Shown: in pieces, positions 1-4,454 of the stretch | Numbering within the stretch: the first letter of the stretch is position 1 | Layout: each line of letters opens with the position of its first letter | NCBI GenBank assembly: GCA_024653385.1 | Contig: JANLFZ010000181.1 | Span: 5,661 to 11,342 of the forward strand | Length of the DNA: 5,682 nucleotides | Source: Thermoguttaceae bacterium | GTDB taxonomy: Bacteria; Planctomycetota; Planctomycetia; Pirellulales; Thermoguttaceae | Reading direction: 5' to 3' | Notes under the pieces: generated by a model | Told to the model about the DNA's origin: nothing | Seen by the model: the letters and a program-made list of their open reading frames with translations, nothing else | Databases searched by the model: none | Translations under genes and position numbers: made by a program

Positions 1-1583
1 CCGACCAGCCAAGCCAGAAGTGCCGGCCAATTGATGAGCTGGCCCTTGCGCGTGCTCCAGTATTGCGTCCAGCCGAACAGGGGGAAAAGCCAGTGCTCGG
101 CCACCACGATCGCGCCGACCGGCGCAAGCAAGATTCCATAGATCGCGACGAATCCCAGGAGGTGGCGAAACACGAACGGCGAGCAGGCGATGGCCGTGGT
201 GACTGCCCCGGCCAACAACGTGACGACCCACCGGGGCCAGCCCGGGGTGATGACCTGAAGGGCCAGTCCCGCGCGGTACAGCGTCGGGTTGGCCGTGGTC
301 CAACCCGCCAAGACCACGGCCAAGGCCCCCATCGCGCCGAGGGCCTGGAACGCCACCTCGCCGCTGTCGAGTCCGGTCAGCGGCCGGTCGAGCATCGCCA
401 CGCCGGCCACGGCCGCGCCCATCACGCCCGCGCAAATCCACGCCAAGTAATGCCCCAAGTACATCCCGAATGCCGAATAGAGCCCGTAGCTGGCTCGCCG
501 GGCGTAGCGGAACAGGGCCATGTCGGAAAGGCCCAAATGCATGGCCAGATTACAGACCCAGGCGAAGGCCACGATGTGCCAGAAGCCGATCACGTCTTCC
601 CGCCGCGCCAAGTAGGTGCGAAACGGCGGGACGGGAACCAGGGTGCCCTCGGGCCGTTGCCACAAGACGGCGCCGTCGACGGCCGAGGGCGACCCGTACC
701 GGACCGCCACGGGTCGCGCGATGCCGGCGCCCGAGACGACGATCGTGTTGTCCTGAATCGTGGCGTTAGCCGGCGTGAACTTCTCTTGCCCCCGGTCCCC
801 GCCCGAGATGAAAAACGGACCGGCCTCCTTGCCCTCGGCGGTGATCAGCTTCCCTTGGCCGGGGTCGAACCGGATCACGACCTGGTCTGCCTGGATTTCG
901 ACCGACTCGTAGGGCGGCGGTCCGCTCCACACGCTGGTATTGGCCGTGTGCCAGAAGCCCGCGAAGCTCCCCACGTGGCCCAGGCTCGGCAAGAGCACGA
1001 TCGCCCCCGATATGAACATGAGAAACATCCACGGCGAGCAGACCGAGGCGAACTGGGCCAATCGCTTGAACCCCAGAATCGCCAGGGTCACCACGACCGC
1101 CCCGACGCCGATCACGATGGGGTAGAACCACGGGTCGCTGGCCAGCCAGCCCACTTGCGGCTCGACGCCGAACGGAATGCGGATCGCCGAGGCAGCCACT
1201 GTGATCATGCAGCCGGCCAGAATGCAATAGAGCACCGCGTTGAGCACGTTGTAGACGACCATCACCGCCGGCCCGGCGATCTTGCGCAGATACCAGTAGA
1301 GCGTCAGGCGGGTCTTGACGGCGATCGGGGCGCAGACGAGCGTCCACGAAAGGACGGCCAGGAGGTTCCCCAGCACCAGGCCCACGAGAATGTCGTACGC
1401 GCTGGCCCCCCACGTGACGAACAGGGCGCCGATGACGAACTCGGTCGCGGCGACGTGCTCGCCCGCAAAGCTGCCGGCAAAGTACCCGCCGGGCTGTAGC
1501 CGGTCCTCGCCAACCGGCTGCCGTTCGAATTCGTTGAGCTGGTCGAGTCGCTCGAAGACGCTCTTTGCCTCAGTGGCCGTCAT
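1..1583 (-). CDS. NCS1-type (CodB/Mhp1-like) permease with an extracytoplasmic insert, 3' end cut by window edge
   Basis: Reading the minus strand from ATG at 1583 gives 527 open codons with no stop before the window edge, so the C terminus is missing. The protein is a polytopic inner-membrane permease. Hydrophobic segments lie at about residues 44-64, 64-86, 103-131, 152-171, 176-200, 331-352, 368-398, 410-430, 451-470 and 472-498. NCS1-like signatures are the SDMALFRYAR segment after TM6 (353-362), AGWTTANPTLYRAG in TM8 (426-439) and LLAPVGAIVVAEHW in TM10 (485-498). Family members are LeuT-fold cation symporters for nucleobases, hydantoins and related solutes. Residues about 222-323 form a soluble insert unusual for the family (see the separate entry). 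GGGAG lies 8 nt before ATG; an in-frame GTG directly precedes the ATG and is an alternative start. The gene lies 75 bp after rhaA on the same strand, so rhamnose or another carbohydrate is a possible substrate, by context only. Family call is good; substrate is unknown. Confidence 0.8.
   Translation of the reverse strand, partial: MTATEAKSVFERLDQLNEFERQPVGEDRLQPGGYFAGSFAGEHVAATEFVIGALFVTWGASAYDILVGLVLGNLLAVLSWTLVCAPIAVKTRLTLYWYLRKIAGPAVMVVYNVLNAVLYCILAGCMITVAASAIRIPFGVEPQVGWLASDPWFYPIVIGVGAVVVTLAILGFKRLAQFASVCSPWMFLMFISGAIVLLPSLGHVGSFAGFWHTANTSVWSGPPPYESVEIQADQVVIRFDPGQGKLITAEGKEAGPFFISGGDRGQEKFTPANATIQDNTIVVSGAGIARPVAVRYGSPSAVDGAVLWQRPEGTLVPVPPFRTYLARREDVIGFWHIVAFAWVCNLAMHLGLSDMALFRYARRASYGLYSAFGMYLGHYLAWICAGVMGAAVAGVAMLDRPLTGLDSGEVAFQALGAMGALAVVLAGWTTANPTLYRAGLALQVITPGWPRWVVTLLAGAVTTAIACSPFVFRHLLGFVAIYGILLAPVGAIVVAEHWLFPLFGWTQYWSTRKGQLINWPALLAWLV
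575..587. repeat. 13-bp direct repeat, copy on the TM6 side of the insert
   Basis: TGTGCCAGAAGCC on the plus strand is identical to the copy at 947-959. It encodes the GFWH at residues 333-336 at the start of TM6. Identity stops exactly at both ends of the 13 bp. Confidence 0.85.
615..914 (-). other. Domain insert in the NCS1 permease resembling the sialate O-acetylesterase C-terminal domain
   Basis: This stretch encodes residues about 224-323 of the permease. It is hydrophilic, has alternating beta-strand patterns and contains no membrane segment. Its spacing pattern matches what I know of the C-terminal beta domain of SASA-type sialate O-acetylesterases. It opens with a strand (VEIQADQVVIRF), continues with FFISGGDRGQEKFTPANATI, then NTIVVS, then PVAVRYG, and ends with PFRT. 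The SGNH hydrolase part of those enzymes is absent, so no esterase activity is expected. In a LeuT fold the TM5-TM6 loop faces outside, so the domain should lie in the periplasm or at the cell surface. It sits exactly at the junction of the two five-helix repeats. A role in binding glycans or gating is speculative. The match is from memory of the family and has not been searched. Confidence 0.6.
947..959. repeat. 13-bp direct repeat, copy on the TM5 side of the insert
   Basis: This is an identical copy of TGTGCCAGAAGCC. It encodes GFWH at residues 209-212, just after TM5. The two copies are 372 bp apart (124 codons), so both are read in the same frame and they bracket the soluble insert. Confidence 0.85.
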
Positions 1584-1591
1584 CACCGATT

Positions 1592-1596
1592 CTCCC
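1592..1596 (-). promoter_or_regulatory. Ribosome binding site of the permease
   Basis: GGGAG on the minus strand lies 8 nt before ATG at 1583 and 5 nt before the in-frame GTG at 1586. Both spacings are workable, so it locates the start to within one codon. Confidence 0.6.
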
Positions 1597-1620
1597 GGAG
1601 ACTTCGAGGCAGGTGGCGAC

Positions 1621-1636
1621 CCCGCTTTGCGGCGGG
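1621..1636 (-). repeat. Small inverted repeat in the rhaA-permease gap
   Basis: CCCGC and GCGGG arms (1621-1625 and 1632-1636) enclose 6 nt, with a tighter alternative CCGC-TTT-GCGG. It lies between the rhaA stop and the permease ribosome binding site. No T tract follows on the minus strand, so it is not a convincing terminator. Confidence 0.4.
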
Positions 1637-1646
1637 CCGATGGATC

Positions 1647-1669
1647 GCCGGCGCCGCGCTAGCGCCGGC
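1647..1669 (-). repeat. Perfect inverted repeat spanning the rhaA stop codon
   Basis: The arms GCCGGCGC (1647-1654) and GCGCCGGC (1662-1669) are perfect complements around a 7-nt loop. The TAG stop of rhaA (1659-1661) lies in the loop. An overlapping, mutually exclusive palindrome GCGCTAGCGC occupies 1656-1665. With no T tract after it, the stem-loop is more likely an intercistronic mRNA structure that affects stability or coupling than a terminator. Confidence 0.5.
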
Positions 1670-2921
1670 TGGTCACCTCGCGCTCGTAGGCGCGGACTTC
1701 GTCGAGCCAGGACAGGCCCGGCGGCACGTCTTGGTGGAGGCAATGATAATCCCAAACCGCGCCCCAGGGAAGCGACTTGGCGGCCTCGACCGTGGCCAGG
1801 CGGCTGGTGTAGTTTCCCTCGATTTCGCACTGGCGGAGCCGGGCCGTCGGCTCGAGCAGGGCGATCAGCAGGGCCTTGAGCATCGCCCTCGTGCCGATCA
1901 CCCAGGCGGCCACGCGGTGGATGCTCGCGTCGAAGAAGTCCAATCCGATGTGGACCCGGCCCAGGAAATCGCCGCGCACGATCTCCTCGGCGATCGCCCG
2001 GAGATCGTCGGTCAGCAGCACCACGTGGTCGCTGTCCCAGCGGATGCCGCGGCTGACATGGAGCAGGATCTCGTCGAGGTACAGGAGGACCGACGAGATC
2101 TTGTCGGCGATCGTCTCGGTGGGGTGGAAGTGCCCCGCGTCGAGGCAGAGCAGCTTCTGGTTGCGCACCGCGTAGGCCAGGTAGAACTCGTGCGAGCCGA
2201 CCACGTACGTCTCCGACCCGATGCCGAAGAGCTTGCTCTCGACCGCGTCGAGGTTGTACGAGGGGTCGATGGGCTGAGCGAACATCTCGTCGAGCGAGCG
2301 GCGCAGGAGTTCGCGGGGGCCCTTGCGGTCGATCGTGACGTCTTTCATCCCGTCGGGGATCCAGACGTTCGTCACGCAGGGCGTGCCGAGCTGCCGGCCG
2401 ATGGCCTCGCCCACCTTCCGGCACGCGATGCCGTGTTCGACCCAGAAGCGACGGATGCCCTCGTCGCGGTGCGAAAGAGTGAACCCATCGGCGGCCTTGG
2501 GATGGGAGAAGAACGTGGGGTTGAAATCCATGCCGATGCCCAACTCCTTGGCCCAGTCGATCCAGCGCTGGAAGTGGGCCGGCTGGATCGCGTTGCGGTC
2601 GGCCGGCTTTCCCCCCGTCTCCTGGTACATGGCGTGAAGGTTCAGCCGGTGCTTGCCGGGAATCAGACGGAAGGCCTGCTCGAGGTCGCGCCGGAGTTCG
2701 TCGGGGGTTCGGGCCTTGCCGGGATAGTTCCCGGTGGCCATGATGCCACCCCCCGAAAGCCCTCCCTCGGACTCGAACCCGCCCACGTCGTCCCCTTGCC
2801 AGCAATGCATCGAGATGGCGATCCGGCGGAGCCGTTCGAGGGCGTGCTCGGTATCCACGCCGAACTCGGCATAGCGCTCTTTGGCAATGCGGTATCCGTT
2901 TTCGATCGTTGCCGTATTCAA
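1659..2921 (-). CDS. rhaA: L-rhamnose isomerase RhaA
   Basis: This cytoplasmic aldose-ketose isomerase converts L-rhamnose to L-rhamnulose, the first step of the rhamnose isomerase-kinase-aldolase pathway. The 420-residue product is the same length as E. coli RhaA (419) and aligns with it along its length at an offset of about six. The N-terminal signature ISMHCWQGDDVGGFE (36-50) is intact. Residues matching the known metal and catalytic ligands are all present: E228 in VESKLFG, D261 and H264 in CLDAGHFHP, H288, D296 and D298 in HVSRGIRWDSDHV, and D328 in GLDFFDASIHR. The C terminus (LEPTARLR, then SLPWGAVWDY, then VRAYEREVTSRR) is also typical. Translation starts at TTG, 7 nt after a perfect AGGAGG; no in-frame ATG precedes the conserved core. 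The kinase and aldolase genes are not in the window. The permease follows after 75 bp, probably in the same transcript. Confidence 0.97.
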   Translation of the reverse strand: MNTATIENGYRIAKERYAEFGVDTEHALERLRRIAISMHCWQGDDVGGFESEGGLSGGGIMATGNYPGKARTPDELRRDLEQAFRLIPGKHRLNLHAMYQETGGKPADRNAIQPAHFQRWIDWAKELGIGMDFNPTFFSHPKAADGFTLSHRDEGIRRFWVEHGIACRKVGEAIGRQLGTPCVTNVWIPDGMKDVTIDRKGPRELLRRSLDEMFAQPIDPSYNLDAVESKLFGIGSETYVVGSHEFYLAYAVRNQKLLCLDAGHFHPTETIADKISSVLLYLDEILLHVSRGIRWDSDHVVLLTDDLRAIAEEIVRGDFLGRVHIGLDFFDASIHRVAAWVIGTRAMLKALLIALLEPTARLRQCEIEGNYTSRLATVEAAKSLPWGAVWDYHCLHQDVPPGLSWLDEVRAYEREVTSRR

Positions 2922-2928
2922 CGGGATT

Positions 2929-2934
2929 CCTCCT
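2929..2934 (-). promoter_or_regulatory. Strong ribosome binding site that fixes the TTG start of rhaA
   Basis: AGGAGG on the minus strand lies 7 nt before TTG at 2921. The nearby upstream GTG (in TTGGTGAGG) is out of frame, and no ATG is available, so this site decides the start. Confidence 0.8.
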
Positions 2935-2935
2935 C

Positions 2936-2949
2936 ACCAAGAACCAAGA
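2936..2949. repeat. Tandem heptamer ACCAAGA x2 in the rhaA leader
   Basis: Two perfect adjacent copies of ACCAAGA (2936-2942 and 2943-2949) overlap the leader just upstream of the rhaA ribosome binding site. A short inverted repeat, GCCAA-N5-TTGGC, follows at 2958-2972. Function is unknown and chance is possible. Confidence 0.45.
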
Positions 2950-2981
2950 CCGAACCGGCCAAGAGAATTGGCAGTCGCATC

Positions 2982-2997
2982 GGAATCGAGCGATTCC
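2982..2997. promoter_or_regulatory. 16-bp palindrome, candidate operator of the rhaA operon
   Basis: GGAATCGAGCGATTCC has two perfect 7-bp arms around a 2-bp spacer, 61-76 bp upstream of the rhaA start and in the divergent intergenic region. Size and symmetry fit a dimeric helix-turn-helix repressor site such as those of LacI- or GntR-type regulators. No regulator gene is in the window. On the minus strand it begins 2 bp after the -10-like CACAAT, where a repressor would overlap the transcription start. Confidence 0.45.
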
Positions 2998-2999
2998 TG

Positions 3000-3028
3000 A
3001 TTGTGCCCAGAATGCGATCGTCTTGCCA
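3000..3028 (-). promoter_or_regulatory. Weak sigma70-like promoter candidate for rhaA
   Basis: On the minus strand TGGCAA (3028-3023) and CACAAT (3005-3000) are separated by 17 nt. The -10 matches the consensus at 4 of 6 positions and the -35 at only 3 of 6. It is favoured mainly by its place upstream of rhaA and next to the 16-bp palindrome. Confidence 0.22.
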
Positions 3029-3072
3029 GGGGCCCCCCAGTCGCCCCCCCAACCGGCCGGAGGGCTTGCGCA

Positions 3073-3110
3073 GCCGGGCAATTGCTCGACAGTAGCTCGG
3101 CCGGGCGATT
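3073..3110. repeat. Imperfect 11-bp direct repeat upstream of the adaptor gene
   Basis: GCCGGGCAATT (3073-3083) and GCCGGGCGATT (3100-3110) match at 10 of 11 positions with a 27-bp period. The second copy ends 3 bp before the adaptor start. The first overlaps the palindrome GCAATTGC (3078-3085). They could be paired regulator half-sites or chance similarity in G/C-rich DNA. Confidence 0.4.
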
Positions 3111-3113
3111 AAG

Positions 3114-4379
3114 ATGAGGAGGATGAAGTCGCTCGTGAAATGGTTCCTGGTCCTCGGGGTGCTCGGCACCGGAGGAGCGCTGGCGTATTCCCCCATCTAC
3201 ACGTGGTGGAAGACCCGCACCGCACCGCAGTTCCGCACGGCCCCGGTCGTGCGCGGGGACATCGTCTCGGTGATCAACGCCACGGGGACCGTCAACCCGG
3301 TGCTCAGCGTGCGGGTCGGGTCGTTCGTCTCGGGGCCCGTGGCGCGGCTCCATGTGGATTTCAACAGCCGCGTGAAGAAGGACGGCCTCTTGGTCGAGAT
3401 CGAGCCGGACATCTACGAGGCCATCCAGGCCAGGGACGAGGCATCGCTCGAACTCGCCAAGGCGGAGGTCGGCCGCGTGCAGGCCCTCTTGGAGCAGGCC
3501 AAGAACGACGAAAAACGCGCGGAGCGTCTGCGCGCGAAGAACCCCGACTACCTTTCCGATTCCGAAATGGACAAGCTCCATTTCAATCGGGTATCGCTGG
3601 AGGCCCAGCTTCGGGTGGCCAAGGCCCAGGTGCTCCAGGCCGAGGCCAGCCTCCGCAACTCGAAGAAGAACCTGAACTACACCAAGATCAAGTCGCCGGT
3701 CGACGGGGTGGTGATCGACCGGAAGATCGACGAGGGGCAAACGCTGGTCGCCCAGTTCCAGGTGCCCGATCTGTTCGTCGTCGCGCCGGATCTGGAGAAA
3801 GAAATCCATGTATATGCCTCGGTCGATGAGGCCGACGTCGGGCTGATCCGCGAGGCCCAGCGGCGAAACGAACCGGTCTACTTCACCGTCGACGCCTACC
3901 CGGACGATCTGTTCGAGGGACGGATCCACCAGATCCGCATGAACTCGACCGTGAAAGAGAACGTGGTGACGTACAACGTGGTCGTTTCGACGTCCAACCC
4001 CGATCTCAAACTGCTGCCGGGCATGACCGCCAAGCTGTCGTTTCAAGTGGCCAAGCGTCCGGGGGTGCTCAAGGTGCCCAACGCCGCGTTGCGATTCTAC
4101 CCGAAGCCGCCGATGGTCCGCGACGAGGACAAGAAACTGCTCGAGGCGACCGAGGAGGAGACCACGGAGTCGGCGTCGGGCGACAAGAGCGCCGACGCGC
4201 GCTCGGCCGTGCAGCGGATCCTCGACCGCAAGACGAGCAACCGGCGCCATGTGTGGGTGCTCGAGGGCGAGCGTCTGCGCGCGATCGAAGTGGTCGTCGG
4301 GCTGAGCGACCACAAGCACACCGAGGTGGTCTCGGGCGACGTCGAGGAGGGCATGGAGTTGGTCACCAGCGTGAAATGA
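3114..4379 (+). CDS. MacA-like periplasmic adaptor (HlyD/RND-MFP family) of a tripartite ABC exporter
   Basis: This membrane-fusion protein links an inner-membrane ABC permease to a TolC-type outer-membrane channel. The 421 residues contain an N-terminal membrane anchor (about 10-29) and a first lipoyl half with VRVGSFVSGPVARLHVDF (66-83). A coiled-coil hairpin follows at about 100-188, then a second lipoyl half with YTKIKSPVDGVVIDRK (189-204). The beta-barrel region (about 228-312) leads to VPNAALRFYP, and a membrane-proximal domain ends the protein. The hairpin tip has R135, L139, S148 and E151, a slightly stretched version of the RxxxL...S motif with which adaptors contact TolC. Residues about 330-376 form an acidic, low-complexity loop before the last domain; comparable loops occur in MacA-like proteins. 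The start is uncertain: ATG 3114 has no good ribosome binding site, while ATG 3123 directly abuts AGGAGG. The permease follows after 75 bp. The exported substrate cannot be read from the sequence. Confidence 0.9.
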   Translation: MRRMKSLVKWFLVLGVLGTGGALAYSPIYTWWKTRTAPQFRTAPVVRGDIVSVINATGTVNPVLSVRVGSFVSGPVARLHVDFNSRVKKDGLLVEIEPDIYEAIQARDEASLELAKAEVGRVQALLEQAKNDEKRAERLRAKNPDYLSDSEMDKLHFNRVSLEAQLRVAKAQVLQAEASLRNSKKNLNYTKIKSPVDGVVIDRKIDEGQTLVAQFQVPDLFVVAPDLEKEIHVYASVDEADVGLIREAQRRNEPVYFTVDAYPDDLFEGRIHQIRMNSTVKENVVTYNVVVSTSNPDLKLLPGMTAKLSFQVAKRPGVLKVPNAALRFYPKPPMVRDEDKKLLEATEEETTESASGDKSADARSAVQRILDRKTSNRRHVWVLEGERLRAIEVVVGLSDHKHTEVVSGDVEEGMELVTSVK

Positions 4380-4443
4380 CGCGATGATCCGTGCGCCAGT
4401 GTCCACCCGCCACCGCCTGCCGTCATGCCGCACCCCACGCGCC

Positions 4444-4449
4444 AGGAGG
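4444..4449 (+). promoter_or_regulatory. Ribosome binding site that selects the GTG start of the MacB-type permease
   Basis: A perfect AGGAGG lies 5 nt before GTG at 4455. An in-frame ATG at 4425 has no ribosome binding site and would place this motif inside the coding region, so the GTG is preferred. Confidence 0.75.
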
Positions 4450-4454
4450 CTGCC

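Noticed and set aside
63..1499. 478-residue open frame on the plus strand
   Set aside because: It is antisense to the NCS1 permease frame, rich in Arg, Gly, Asp and His with no hydrophobic or domain pattern. The opposite strand gives a coherent membrane protein, so this is a G+C shadow.
766..1513. Two minus-strand frames (766-1413 and 1304-1513) that might suggest a frameshifted permease
   Set aside because: The uninterrupted frame from 1583 to the window edge carries all transmembrane segments and NCS1 motifs, so no frameshift is needed.
1621..1669. Intrinsic terminator between rhaA and the permease
   Set aside because: The stems are real but no T tract follows on the minus strand, and the short gap favours co-transcription.
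1570..3081. 503-residue minus-strand and 454-residue plus-strand (1731-3095) open frames over rhaA
   Set aside because: Both are out of frame with or antisense to an unmistakable RhaA. Their compositions are typical of high-G+C shadow frames.
3082..3112. Promoter TTGCTC / GATTAA for the adaptor gene
   Set aside because: The -10-like element would put the transcription start inside the coding region, and the match to consensus is poor.
4101..4241. Acidic loop of the adaptor (residues about 330-376) as a novel insert
   Set aside because: From knowledge of the family, MacA-like adaptors often have a variable low-complexity stretch after the VPNAALRF segment, so it is noted in the gene entry but not claimed as unusual.
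2934..4433. 499-residue minus-strand open frame over the adaptor gene
   Set aside because: It is antisense to a well-supported MacA-like adaptor and has no recognisable domain.
4425..4454. Upstream in-frame ATG at 4425 as the permease start
   Set aside because: It lacks a ribosome binding site and would add ten residues unlike any MacB N terminus, while GTG 4455 has AGGAGG at 5 nt.
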